Below are positions 37,105 to 51,244 of a stretch of 64,000 bases of DNA, piece after piece. Each line of letters opens with the position of its first letter. Within the stretch, counting starts at the first letter, position 1. This DNA comes from Nissolia schottii (lineage: Eukaryota; Streptophyta; Magnoliopsida; Fabales; Fabaceae), in NCBI GenBank assembly GCA_003254905.1, contig QANU01073503.1:272996-336995 (forward strand), in the 5' to 3' direction. The notes below the pieces were generated by a model that had not been told where the DNA came from, did no database searches, and saw only the letters and a program-made list of their open reading frames with translations. The translations under genes were made by a program, and so were the position numbers.

Positions 37105-37312
37105 CTTAGATGATTTGGACATGTGAAAAGAAGATCAGTAGAAGTTCTAGTAAAAAAAATAGATCAAATGACAGGTAACTCATTAGTTAGAGGTAAGGAG
37201 AGCCTCAGAAAAATTATAAAAAAGATTTAAAAGTTAATGATTTACATGAAAACATGGTCCTTTATAGGAGATTATGGTGTCTCTTGACCCATGTAACTTA
37301 CTCCACGCAATG
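37105..37312 (+). pseudogene. LINE-1 ORF2 C-terminal relic
   Basis: One frame reads LR*FGHVKRRSVEVLVKKID, then RGKESLRKIIKK. It matches the C-terminal wording of plant LINE reverse transcriptases (LRWFGHVxRR and RGRGRPxKT). The expected Trp codon TGG has become TGA, and further stops and likely frameshifts follow. Only the extreme 3' part of ORF2 remains, a typical 5'-truncated and decayed insertion. Confidence 0.65.
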
Positions 37313-38152
37313 GAAAAATGCTCTATTGTTGTTGTGTTCTCTACATAATAGAATTGATGTTTTAATAGTAAAAATTTTGCAGGCTTTTAAGGAAAATGTA
37401 ACACAGATTGGCATGAATTCTACAGAATAATCATAGAATATAGAGAACATTTGCTATTTTTGTTTTTTTTCGGTTGAATGAAAAAGAAAAAAAGACAATT
37501 GACAATTGGATGCTATGTCTAGAGAACATTAATCTTATTCCCAAAATTATTATTATTTTGGATACAAACAATATAGAACTTTGAGTCTTATTTACAAGTA
37601 ACTTACACATACAACTAAATATCTAACTCATTAGCTAATTATTATACAAATCTTATTTTTCATATGAATTTTGAGGTAAACACATAACTATATATACGAT
37701 TGATTGTATAAAAGAAGTGGTGCTAGTATTGATTATAATCAAATGATGAGGGTAAAGTTAAAATTTTCAACTCTTATCATCAAAATACACAAAAAAAGAT
37801 GAAAAAGTTAAAAACTTTAAATATTAGCACGCCACTCAATTCAATTTCATTACTTCAATTTTATTGTCACGAGTTCATTTCCTTCAGACACATTCCCATT
37901 ACCACAAACCAAACCTGTTCTAAAGAGAAGTAATTTCACCCGTTGTACACTCTTGTTACGAGGTTTTTTAAACTCACCGTGTTCATTAAATAAATATTTT
38001 AAAACTGGATGATACACAAGGCAATTTGAATAGTCAAGGGAATTAAGTTAGAGCGAGTAGGTATGTATTTTCTCTTATCAGTTTCCAAACTTTATCAACT
38101 CCTGGTAATAATGGAAAAACGTTTGATTGGCAATTTACAGTTGCAGCAGCCA

Positions 38153-38235
38153 ATTGTACAAGGGTAACTTTCTTAGGAGTTCTGGAATGTAAATTATTGT
38201 ACAAGGGTAACTTTCTTAGGAGTTCTGGAATGTAA
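38153..38235. repeat. 40-bp perfect tandem duplication, 3' of L18a-like gene
   Basis: Two identical copies of a 40-base unit (ATTGTACAAGGG at one end, GGAATGTAA at the other) start at 38153 and 38196. They lie 57-140 bases past the stop codon of the minus-strand gene, probably within its 3' UTR. Perfect identity suggests a recent event. Confidence 0.9.
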
Positions 38236-38291
38236 CAACAGGAAAAGCTTGACATGTTGTGCAGGTCATGCTGTACAATGCAACTTGTTCT

Positions 38292-40749
38292 TCATGTCAG
38301 CTTGGCCAAATAAACAAGATTTCCATGAGCGGCGCCAAAGGTAACAGCTATCGCAATAAGGAGGGACTGTATATTCAAGTAAATAGTCCAAGCGAGAAAG
38401 GCAGGTAAAACCTTATAAATTTACTCAACAAAAGAAAAACAATAACTAACAAAAGATGCTATTAAGAAAATACTATGGTGGAATTAAAATATTTAGAAGA
38501 ACAAAAGTAACGGAGCAATTATGCGCTAGTGCCCATTTTGCATACAAAAAAGCACAACTTACTCTGCAGGCCATTGGGTTTGTGACTGTATGCCATATGC
38601 ATTACTACTTTAGTTACAATACAGTTCAAAGATCGGACTGTAATCTTGAACAGCATAATGCACCAAAGGACCTATCTAACATATTCATAGATGAACCCAA
38701 CTACCCAACATCTGAAGATATAAGATCACTTATTTGAACAATTCAGAAGAGATGAGGGATGGTTTAACAAATGGAAAATGTTTTGAGTCATTATAGGTGC
38801 AGATAACTAATTTGACATCCTAGCAGCAAGGGTCCCATTTTAATCATTTTTTCAGTTCACTCATCAATTGTAGTAAGGATGTTCTTAACACAGTAAAACA
38901 ACTTTGGAGCATTTTTTGGTTGTTAAGATATTATATTTGTGTAAACCAACCACTTAACAGATAACAATCTAATGCATCTAGCCTAATTTTTATTATATAC
39001 AGTTTTCTTTCTCTTTTATAGTCATCGAATTATATACATACAATGTATACACAACTTTTCCAATCAAAGTAAAGTACTCTTGATTGATTGACTCGCACAT
39101 CCAATTCTCAAGATTAATTATGAAATACAAACTCAGTTTAATATTAATATGTTACTGAAGTTACATCTAGACCTTGCTTCTTAACTAGCTTTTAAACTTA
39201 ACTTTCCATAAAATAAAAAATGAGTGGCTTTAAGGAAGTTGCTAGATCCACATGACACCCAAGAGATTAGCAAATGTAATTTTGGCCGCTAATCATCTAT
39301 ATACTACTTAGCATATTGGAAAGACATAGCCAAAAAGACATCTGATGAACACTTTAAAGATTAAACAGTGAAAAAAAAAAAAATCTTCCGAAGTCTTTTA
39401 AGCCCCCCCTCTGATTATCACAGGACTTTCAACCATTAAGACATTAAAGACAATGTAAAACAATTCAACATGAAATAAATCGATAATCACTTACAGCAAG
39501 TGTGCATGCGATTAATCCAGGCTTTTCTCGGTAATCCATCCGTACACATAGTAAAAAGAAAGTTCCGATGTACCAGGGAACGCCACCAATAAAGAAGCCC
39601 ATTATAAACCTTGAAATGCAAATCAAATCGTGATAATCAATATCATCAGATAAAATTGATACAGCCTGAGAAAATTATTACAAATCTTGTTATACTTGTT
39701 GGAGGTGAGAGCACTTAGGTAGGGGAGTAGGGTAGGAGGATCGAACCCTCCAACATATCATCACACCCAACTCTTAGAGTGGTAGCAATTGAGCTTCACA
39801 GTTATTGTAGCTAAAAGTTTTCTTCCTCTTATTTGATTAACCCAAAAACAATGCAAGATGGTAGCATAACTAGTTAAATTTTATCAATTCCAATTTGTTT
39901 TTGCTATATAGTATCAACAATTAAATGATGCAACAGACTTATTTCTCAATTGCCATGCAGAAAGAGCGATCTGCTAGAGCTTTCTTTTGTACAAAAGGTA
40001 ACAAAACAAATCATTCGTGCATGTTTGGTGTTGTCAGGTCGGAACACACCTAGAATCAATTCTGATCTCCGGCAGAAGTGAAAATTTCTCACTTCTTAAG
40101 GCTTCAGGATTGATTCTAAGCAACCACAACAGAAATCCAAACATGCTAGAGGTTCCATTCAGCCAAAGGAAGAACAACAACAAAAATTAGGATAAAAAAC
40201 AGGGTAAAATGCAAGTAAAACTCACAAGAGCCAACCGAGACCAAGTCCAAAGCAAGGAAGACGACGTTCTCTTATAGGTTGCCCTTCAGCAACAACATAA
40301 ACTTTCATAACCAAAAAAAAACCAAAAAAAAAAAACGTGAGTACAGAGAAAACGATTCCTTTACAAAAATTTTCCCAAAATGAAGCAAGGAGAAAAAAAT
40401 TCTGTGCGCACATGACGATGATCATTGATCAGATATGAAATATTCATCATACGAAACATCAATGGTAGAATTAAAGCTGAATACGAACGAATTCAATATA
40501 GGAAGTCGTGAGCCAAGAAATTATACCAGGAAGGGTGTGGTACCCTTGGTAATAATATTGGGAGGCATGTGGTGGCGGCGGAAGGGGCTGAACCACATCA
40601 GGAGGAGGAATCGGAGGATAGAAGTTAGCGACGCCTTGAAAGGTCCCGTAGTAAGGAGGAAGAGCGTGGTGGTTAGGTTGATCGGCCACCGTTGCGTTCT
40701 TCCCTTCCTCTCTCATCGGAGACAGATTCGCAGACCCCGCCTTCTCCAT
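38292..40749 (-). CDS. 60S ribosomal protein L18a-like (membrane) protein
   Basis: Four coding exons on the minus strand: 40527-40749, 40226-40301, 39495-39609 and 38292-38366. They encode 162 residues with consistent phases. The N-terminal half is disordered and rich in Pro and Tyr (YYGTFQGVANFYPPIPPPDV). Next come the conserved RERRLPCFGLGLGW segment, a hydrophobic hairpin with PWYIG, the DYREKPG loop and a second membrane segment. Despite the inherited name, this plant family shows no resemblance to eL20; it looks like a small two-pass membrane protein of uncertain role. An in-frame ATG at 40821 would add 24 lysine-rich residues; I prefer 40749. Introns carry a SINE-like copy and a foldback element. 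Confidence 0.88.
39690..39815 (-). mobile_element. Possible tRNA-derived SINE fragment in L18a-like intron 2
   Basis: On the minus strand, AAGCTCAATTGCTACCACTC resembles a tRNA A box region, and GGAGGGTTCGATCCTCC about 45 bases later contains a good B box. No target duplication was recognised, so it may be a fragment. Confidence 0.4.
40015..40148. mobile_element. Small foldback element in L18a-like intron 2
   Basis: GTGCATGTTTGGTGTTGTC and CTAGAATCAATTCTGA on the left are mirrored by AGGATTGATTCTAAGCAACC and AATCCAAACATGCTAG on the right. This gives about 130 bases that fold back on themselves. Confidence 0.6.
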
Positions 40750-42370
40750 CTCCGATGATCTTTTTCCTTTTTCTTCTGTTGTGATCTTCTTCTTACGCCA
40801 TTTTGGAATTGGACAATCCAAAAACGCTTTATTAGGCTGCGTTTGGATTACGATATAAATAAAAATGTGTTTTCCGATAAAAAATTTAGTTTATTTTCAT
40901 TACCTCTAATCTTGCACATGTCATATTGTCTAAATGTCGAATTTACTCTGACACCACCAAACCCAAATTTTTCAATCTTCTCACCATAAAAGTAAGCAAG
41001 ATTTAGATATACGAAATTGTATTTTATATATCAACCCTAAACACAATATAAGATTAACTTGTAATTTTGTATTTTATACATATGTTCTTATGCCTATATA
41101 TTTTAGTCCTCTACCAATAATCAAATGCAGTATTAGTGTTTATTTTTTGGGATTAAATATGTTTTTATTATTTGTAAAATTTTAAAAAAATTGTGTTTAG
41201 TCCCTACAAAATTTTTTATTAGGAATTAGTCATTGAAAAAAAAATTGGTTAGTTTTAATTCCTGTCATTAGTATAAGACGTTATTTGCTGACGTATAAGT
41301 TAAATGTGCCACGTGGCACATTACGTGACAAACTTGTGACAAACTCATTCACTCAAAACTCGACTCATCCATGATGTATGACATCTCGTACGAGATCCTT
41401 AATGAAAGTTACTAGATAGTGGACACAACTTAGCTTGACTTGGTGATTTAAAATTGCAAGCTTACTTTCATATGTCAAGAATGCAGGAACATTGTGCACG
41501 CAAATAATAATATGAGTTAACAGCTTAATTTGGAAAAGTAACACCTGCCTTATGTACCAAATAATACAGCCAGTCAGGGAATAAATCAACAAGGTAATAT
41601 GTGCTGAAGATGTAATCTTACTTGTAACATTGTGTAAATGCAATCTAAGCAATCTAGTTACTAAATGCATATTGCACACAGGAGAAAACAATAGTAGGTG
41701 TGGAATTATTTTAGCATAAATGGTTTCATAACCTTATCTGACTGCTAGTGTACCTTTTAAGTTTAAAATAATAAATGATTTGCCCATCCATTTCACTTCA
41801 CCCCCAAGCTTTTCATATTTGGCTGCTAGTGTACCTTTTAAGTTTGCAATAAACACACAAATCTTGGTACTTAAGGTTAAAATCAAAAGAAGGAAATGCA
41901 TAAACCCACCGTTATATCATCTAATTAAAATGTATATTGTAATTTTTGACTGAAAGGATACATTTATAAATACTATTCGGGGGTTAAGCTAGATTCAGTA
42001 CAAAAGTGAAAACAAAGCAAATTAGAAGCATATAGACACTATTTAAATCTCGCGCGAGATGAAGGATCTAAAGAGGCATCGAGACACTATTTAATGCATC
42101 TTGAGTGAGACATCATACATCTCGCACGAGACGTCATACATCATGGGTGGATCGGGTTTTGGGCGGATGGGTTTGCCACGTGTTTGTCACGTGATGTATA
42201 TTGTAGGGACTAAAAACAAACTAATTTTTATTTCAGGGAATAATTTCTAGCAAAAAATATTGTAGGGACCAAATACAAAATTTTTAATTTTACAGAGACT
42301 AAAAACATATTTAATTCTTTTTTTTATTCTTTGGATTGCATTTTTGGTTTTTGGAATGTTAACCCCAATA
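40750..42370. other. Divergent intergenic region between L18a-like and uS11 genes
   Basis: The two genes are head to head. Most of the gap (41150-42317) is one long-inverted-repeat element. That leaves about 400 bases of native sequence beside the L18a-like start and about 300 beside uS11. Confidence 0.7.
41150..42317. mobile_element. Long-TIR element (Mutator-like MITE)
   Basis: The left end GGATTAAATATGTTTTTATT and the reversed right end GAATTAAATATGTTTTTAGT open inverted arms that match for about 200 bases. The arms include TAGTCCCTACAA, CACGTGACAAAC-type and CATGATGTATGACRTCTCG segments. The interior holds palindromes CTCGTACGAG and CTCGCGCGAG and a direct repeat of CTGCTAGTGTACCTTTTAAG. 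TATTTTTTG on the left edge and TATTCTTTG seven bases past the right edge may be a decayed target duplication. No transposase frame is present. Confidence 0.75.
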
Positions 42371-42510
42371 AAAGCCCAAAAGGCCCAATAGAGAAGCCTC
42401 AAAGGGCCCAATCCAAGCGAAGCTAGAAAGGGAAACCCAATTTCGTAATTTAGAGAAGTTCAGAGGGCAAAAGTTGCAGTTCATTCTTTACACTGTGGAG
42501 CAAAACCCTA
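42371..42510 (+). promoter_or_regulatory. uS11 promoter: site II and telo-box motifs
   Basis: AGCCCA (42373), AGGCCCAAT (42381-42389) and GGGCCCA (42404-42410) are site II-type TGGGCY elements. The telo box AAACCCTA lies at 42503-42510, about 110 bases before the ATG. This pairing is typical of plant ribosomal protein genes. Confidence 0.7.
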
Positions 42511-42619
42511 GAATATAAAAACGAAGCCACCACCTTCACCTTCACAAGGGTTTTCGCCGGAGCCTCAAAAAACGCAGAAGCTGCTTCATCCCTAGTAGCT
42601 CCACCAAACCCTAACAACC

Positions 42620-44191
<1,572 letters not shown>

Positions 44192-44922
44192 ATTCTCTAT
44201 GGTTCATGGCTGGAGTTGCCATCTTTTGTTTTTCATGCCAAACAGAATAGTACCATTTTGAAATTTATCAAAGTTGGATTTCAATGTTGAATCGTGTATT
44301 GTATTGAGGTGTTGACTAATTTTTACCCCGGTTTATTTAGATATTAGTTAAGCTAATGAAAGTTTTTCGTTTTGCTTGATGGCTTCTTCACCTCCAAATG
44401 TATTCGGTTTTTCCTCGTCTCTTGTTATTGGGGGTGAAAATATGTATGAATCGGAATTAAAATTATTAGTGCGTGTTTGGTTAAGACTTTTGAAATTTTA
44501 AACTATAGTATGAAGCTGCAATCTTAGTCTCAACTCACTTTATAGCAAATTTGTATTTAATTATATTTTAATTTGGTGTAGTTTTCAACCGCATTTTGGG
44601 AGTTTTACCGTTAGATTAAATATAATTTGTCAAAACTGTAAATTAAATCAGTACACCTTATTCGTCAATGAAGCCTAAAATTTCTCTTGGTAAGTCAATT
44701 AACCAAAAGAAATTTATGAGAAATTTGGATCCTCCTAAAGTACATTCGTTTCTTATAAATCCCTGCCCTAATATTTTGTTAGATGACAACACCGTTTGGG
44801 TTACAAATTTGGGCCTGAATTGCACTTTGCGAGGGTGGCGAAGGACGAAAGAATGTATAACGGGTATCTGATGGATGTGTAACATATCAAATATTTTGAG
44901 CCAAAAAAAATATAAAATGTTG

Positions 44923-44929
44923 ATTATTA

Positions 44930-44987
<58 letters not shown>

Positions 44988-44988
44988 T
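44923..44988. repeat. (ATT)n microsatellite
   Basis: About 22 trinucleotide units, nearly uninterrupted. Confidence 0.95.
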
Positions 44989-47647
44989 TATTGCTCAAGA
45001 GGGCTCGTTTTGATTGCGACTAATTCCTTTCAAAACTACTTTGGATGGAATTGATCTTTTGAGGTTAAACATGATCATATTCAGTTATATTATGAGATAA
45101 AAAAAGAATATTTCAATTAAATTCTTCCAATTTTAAAGAGTCTATTTGTTCATAATATTTGTGTCTTTCTTTCATAATATGATTAAACATGATCATATTT
45201 TACATTAGAGAATGCATTTCAACGTAGACTGAATATGGTATTATCCATAAGGTGTCTCTTTAGATAATCGTTGTCTGTAAAATCTCTTTTGGGCAAAGAA
45301 GCACCTCATATACGTAAATTCACTTGGATAGATGAGCTTGCGAAAGAATCTCAATAGAGCTCTTATGCGATTTTGTTAAAATTCAGACGTCAAAACCATT
45401 ACTATCAGTAAGATACACGAGGTCATTGTAAACATGAACCATCTCATAAGTCATAACATTAATAATTGAGCTTCAGATATCACAAAAAAAATAGTACTAA
45501 TTAAGTTCAAGTAGCAACTATCAAATACAATTTTTTCTTTTCACATACAACACGTTTCTATAAATAAAATACACCAAGGTCATATGTATGCAAAAACTTT
45601 CGCACCAAACCTTTATTTTTAGATTGAATCAAAAATTTAATTTGCTTAGTCGTTATATTATAAGGTAGTATTTTCTTTGACACAAATATCAATTTTCTAT
45701 CTATGTGGTTCGGTCAAGGTGAAATAGACATTGGATTTTTAATCAGTGGTCTCAAATTCAAATTTCGAAATCGAAAAAAGTATCCACGAAAAGAATCCTT
45801 ATTCACTACAAGAGCCCACAATCGAGTTAGGCTGAGTTAGTCGAATTCTTAACAATAATACTCTGTGTTAGTGGTTCAATTGGGACCAAAAGAAAAAAAA
45901 GGAAAAAACTCAATTTTCTCAATACTCTCAAATAGTTTAAGCTATTGGTCAATTGGGTTATTGTTTTGATAAAGCAAATTGTTTTGGGGGCAAGATAAAG
46001 CATGAATTGTTCAATAGCCCTTTTTTTTATTTAGTCAAATTGATCGGAAATAAAAATAATTACAAAAGCACCGATGATAACATGTAGAAAATAGCTCAAA
46101 CCCATAATTTGACGTAGAAAGGAAAACAGAGAGGGGGACTCAAGTCTGTTTGTGTGATGAGATTAGACTCTGAATTATTGATGAAGGTTGAGTAGGCTTG
46201 ATTACACCATTCACATGCTCATCATCGGAAAGTAGTTATAATTCTATTTATGTGAATTGGCAAATATATAGTTGTTTCATGCAAATATGGATCAATCAAG
46301 GAAAAATAAAATAAAATAAAATGCCTTGCAGCCCACGCTTGCAATATTAATTATTGGTTACAATAATTTCCATTTGACTTCAAAATATTCTTCATAAACA
46401 CTTATTTGAGCATGTCACTTCAATTGTAATTTGTAGGAATGGTGGTGGCCGGCTAATAACTTGCCTCTGCCATTTTTCTTCTCTCTGGAAGCAACATATT
46501 CCTTAAGCATTGAAGCTATTTATTTCTTCTATTGGACCATTGCTCACATTTACAGGGAAAATATTCTACCCAAATTCCTAAGGGATTGAAATACAATGAA
46601 TCTTTTGTTTTTCTGTGCAAGTTATAAATTGTCATCTATATTAATTAAATATTTGAGTTTTTTTCACTATTATTTTGAAATGAATTTTTGTCCCAAATTA
46701 TTTTCACAAAATTCAACTAATTTTTTTAATTTAAATTTTAAATTTCACTAAACTTATTTCATTAGTGATTAGAGCACACTAAATATTTTTTAATTTAAAA
46801 TTAACATTATCTCACCTCTAACGTTTAAAAATATAAAATTTACAAGTTAAAAAATTTATATAAAAAAATAAAATCAATAAATTTAAACTAATTTTTGTAA
46901 AAAACACAAATATTAAACTAATTTTGAATAACTTTACGCTATTCGTCATGTGATAGTTAGAACTATAAAGTGTAAACAACTCTTCTTTAAATGGTAATTG
47001 TTTTTAAACAGAAGCACACGCACCTTAAGTATGAAGCGTTGACGCTTTATAATTTATAGATTTCCACCATGCAATCTTGCAATATAGCACTCAATGTCCT
47101 CTCTTGGATATTTTCTTAACCCAATGATTGATCTCATTACCTGTTAGCTAGAAGAAGAAAAGCTTGTAATCATGGGGAAAAAAAAATTAAAGACTAAAAT
47201 TTTTCTCTAAATTTATTTATTGAAATAATGCAAAAATATATTAACCATTAAATAAATATGTCAAATTATTTTATTTAATTTAATAATTATTTCATTTTCT
47301 TTATATTTTGTTTAAAATATTGATAATTGAACAATTATCATCTAAATCATATTATCAGAACTAAACTAACGCGTTCCAAGTTGACTGTAGGTCATCTTAA
47401 TTATACGTTGTATGAATTTTTTAACGAGGGTTTATGATCTAATATATGTCCACGTTCTCTTGATTAAACCCACGTTGGTTCACTATATAATAGTTTAATC
47501 ATTTATTAATTTATCTTACAAGTTATTGTACTAAGTAAAACGGTTAGTTTTCAATATGAGTTGGTTCAATTCCTTAAGAAAACGTGGTTAATTATTAATT
47601 TAATTAGATTATGTATCTCTTATCGGCTTAAGGGTAATTTTACAAGT

Positions 47648-47650
<3 letters not shown>

Positions 47651-47689
<39 letters not shown>
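47651..47689. repeat. (CT)n microsatellite
   Basis: About 19 uninterrupted CT units. Confidence 0.95.
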
Positions 47690-47690
<1 letters not shown>

Positions 47691-49049
47691 ATGAGATTGA
47701 GACACATCATATTAGCACTTTGATGATGAATTAACGTATCCATGTTATCATTTCACATACTGAGAAAGAGAATATAATTGGCTAATTTTTAAGTTTTGAT
47801 GGGCCTCGCTGGTATTGAAGTCTAGCATCCAAATGGTTGTCCTCAAATGCTTATATTATAATTAATGATGGATTTGACTTGTGAAATTAACAATATTAAT
47901 TGTCCACACAAAAATTAGAGTGACCAAAAAAATCAGATATTAGATGTATGATTTATCGTGTAAATATCTATATTTTATAATGAAACTTTATAAACTTGCA
48001 ATTTTTACAAGACGATGGATGTTAGATAAATGATGGATATTTGGTTGTTGGTTACAAGAGAACATGGGTTCTTATTGAAAAATACTTTTATCCTCCCGAA
48101 TCCAAATAGATCTTACATCATCCAAAAAAATTTTATAGGTAACACAAGTATATATAGCTCGTATAAGGGTATAGTGTATATGTATAGTAGGTGTGGGTTG
48201 ATATGGCAAGAGATGAAGAGGACTTCTTCTAGTGTTAATAGGAAATTAGGAATAGTAGAATTGACAGACCCAAACGTGATATAACGGTGGTAGTAATAAT
48301 ATTGTTAAGAGGGGAAATGATATTCTTTTGTCATGAATAGTCATCCGACTCGATAGCCTAACTCAGTCCAAAGTTTATTTAGTCTGATTCAAATTATTAA
48401 ATTTGACTTTTTTAGTCGAGTTCGAGTTACACTTTAGGTTCACTTAACCTAAAATAGTCATATAATTTTTTAAAATTTATATTTTTAAGAAATTAGTGAT
48501 AAATTATAATTTTTTGTATTTTAATTAATAGGTTTTATATAAAATTGTTACTTTTGTATTGATATAATTTATTTTAAAATATAGTTAATAAAATGCTTTT
48601 TAAACTTGATTTATTACATTAAAATTTTTATGACTTTATTATAACAATAAAACAATTTTTTAGGTTAAATTAAACTCACTTAATCTTTTAAAAGTTACAT
48701 GCAAAAGACATCATCGTCTTGTGTGAAGTAATCTTGTAAAGACAATGAGCAAATCATATCACCAAACCATGAGATGTGGAACCTCTAAGCCTTTTTAATT
48801 AAGATTAGTTGTCCAAGAGCATAGAATCCATAAGAAGAAAAGGAAAGACGGTGTGTAGAAATTAAGAATACGATGCGATAGGGAATTTCAAATCTTATCA
48901 ACTTTTGAAATATTTGAAATTTCAGGCCAACTTGGACAAAGCAGTTGAAACATTAACAGTTCATATTCCCGTGGGTGAGGAAAGGGAAAAAAGAAAAAGA
49001 TAAACAAAAGGTGGGGTTGACAATTTTTAAGCTTCTCCGTATGCTTTGT

Positions 49050-49445
49050 TTGAATCAGAGAAGAAGATGAGAAGAAAGAAAATATAGAGAATAAAAATAA
49101 ATAAAAAATATTTTTTTTTTCTCCATATGTTTAGATTAAAAGAAAATGAAAAGAAAATAAATAGAAAAAAAAGTTATTATTATATTTTAAAAATAGGTTA
49201 AGAATATTTTATCATTTTCTCTCTCCTACTTTTTCTCTTTCACCATGCCACCATTTTCTTTCTCTCTCTACCCATCTGCTTATTGTATGGTTTTCATCCC
49301 ATTTTGGAGAGAAAATTTTATTTGAGTCCCAATAAATTTTTTTTCCCTTTTCTTCATTTTCTCTTATAAATCAAACAAGAGAAAATAACATTTTCTCTCC
49401 TCCCATTTTTTTTCCTCTCATTTTACTCAATCCAAACAATATGTA
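49050..49445. mobile_element. Possible foldback MITE, GAAAAT-rich arms
   Basis: TATGCTTTGTTTGAATCAGA on the left, with GAGAAGAAAGAAAA behind it, is mirrored by TTTTCTCTCCTCCC and ACTCAATCCAAACAATATG on the right. The arms are purine- or pyrimidine-rich and resemble those of the element at 31505-31918. Confidence 0.4.
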
Positions 49446-49639
49446 AAGATTGTTGATAGGATTTTTATAATTTTGTATTAAGAAGCCAAAAAAATAATTA
49501 TGTGAACCGCATGCCTCTTAAAGTGTAAAAGAGATTTTACCTTACAACATCATGGCGATGCAACTACTGAGTTACCATGACAAGGCAAAATATGATAATA
49601 TAGTGAAAATCCTATTTAACAAATACTTAAGGAAAAAAT

Positions 49640-49910
49640 CTATATAATTTAATTGTTATGCGCCTCGGTTTTAAAATTGCCAACTTCAAAGACAACCTTA
49701 CAATTAATAAAAAAATTAAAAAAAGTATCTCACTACCTAAAATTGCTAGCGTTAGTGGCAATTTTAGGACCAAGGCATAGGGGCATGACAAACCAAGCAA
49801 GAAACAAGTAGTGAAATCATCTATGCAATTAGTGATTTCAGTACTTGTCAGCTGCAATGTTTTTTTTTTATTATAAAAAACCTAAAATCACGATGGCGAT
49901 TTTAGTACAT
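49640..49910. repeat. Hairpin minisatellite (GATTTTAG type), locus 1
   Basis: It alternates segments such as CTAAAATTGC, GGCAATTTTAGG, GTGATTTCAG and GGCGATTTTAG, so neighbouring units can pair. It is related in wording to the loci at 53270-53460 and 58258-58492 but is the most diverged of the three. Confidence 0.45.
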
Positions 49911-51244
49911 GGCAACCGTTGCATCAAACAACAACGGGCGATGTACTCTTTGCCGTTTAATCCGCGGGTTAAATGAGTTAGACCTTAACGATCTTTTACT
50001 ATTCGCAGACCGATTTTTTATATGTTTGATCCGTCAATTTAATGATAGTAAACAAGTTAGTCTGCAAGTTATGCGTATGTTAACACTAAATAAACCAATT
50101 TGACCCATGGATTAAATGGATCGGACCTTAATGGACGAAACCTTAACAGATTTTTGTTATTTGCAGGCTAAATTTTATACATTTTATTCGTCCATTTAAC
50201 CGATTAAATGAGTTGAGCTCATTTTGACAACCCTACCCATAATCTTGCAAAATATTTTCACTTGGAATCATAAGACGCAATGTCACTCAAATACTTTCAA
50301 TCAAGTATGTGTCATCAGTTGAATAAAAGAGATTGACTTTTAATTTTTAAGATGATTGTGAGAATAAATGTTTTGTTGATGTCATAATACATAATACATG
50401 ATTAAATAAATTATAGTGCAAAAATCTTTTAGATAGATATATTGCATTAGAATTCAAAGTCGCAAGGGTCAAAATCACAAAATGTTAAATGTGCATAGCT
50501 TATTTTTGTATGGAAGCGATTTTTTAAAATGCAGAAGGACCCAACGAAAATACAGACAACACAACCAACCCAAAATACCAAGAAGAAGAGGTCCTCTAGC
50601 ATTGTAGCCAACAAGGAAATATGGGTAATGATTAATGAAAAAACAACTACTACGTGCTTGTATTGTACAGGCTCCGACAACACAACCACATTTGAAAAAA
50701 AAAAAAAAGATTAAGAGAATTAATTAATTTTCTCGTCATAATGCAAAGTCCACCACGTCTTACCTAGCTGGATGACAACCCCACCATTGACCCACCAACA
50801 CCTCTTCTACCCCCCCAATCCCCGCCGTCCTCAACCTCCCCTTTTCACCTCACCCTATCGCTAACACACCATCACCCATTTTCAACTTCAAGTGCTACAT
50901 CTATAGTTGTAGAATGAATTTTTATTTTAGTTTTACAAGGCTCCCAACTTTTCTAGAAAACAAGAATTAATTTCATAATAAAATTTTAAAAGTGAAGAAT
51001 ATATATATATATATTTTTGGCCTCAAATAATGTAGCACAATGTAATGTATGGTTGATTCTCCTCCAATGGAAAAATCAAATTTGACTTGAAATGGTGAGC
51101 ACTCACCATTTTTGACCTCACCCCCCATACACACACATACACATACATAAAGAGATTTGAGTTTTCCCACCCAATTTGTTCCTTTTAAATAGAAAAGGAG
51201 AGACATCCATTGCAGGCTGGTAGCACAGAGAAGCAGAGGAGGAC

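Larger units (their letters stand above)
36941..38291. other. Intergenic region between eL20 and L18a-like genes
   Basis: It holds a degenerate LINE fragment (37105-37312) and, next to the L18a-like gene, a 40-bp tandem duplication (38153-38235). The rest is AT-rich with no recognised gene. Confidence 0.6.
44192..51244. other. AT-rich intergenic region, no gene seen
   Basis: Seven kilobases without a recognisable gene. It contains an (ATT)n tract at 44923-44988, a (CT)n tract at 47651-47689, a foldback GAAAAT-rich element at about 49050-49445, a hairpin minisatellite at 49640-49910 and an ending ACAACCCTA near 50230 that resembles hAT termini without a matching left end. The last 200 bases hold the CYP710A leader. 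Confidence 0.65.

Noticed and set aside
38292..40749. Second eL20 ribosomal protein copy
   Set aside because: The name L18a-like is historical. The protein has membrane segments and no resemblance to eL20.
49909..50240. Second hAT element ending ACAACCCTA
   Set aside because: The right end resembles hAT termini, but no matching left end or 8-bp duplication was found.
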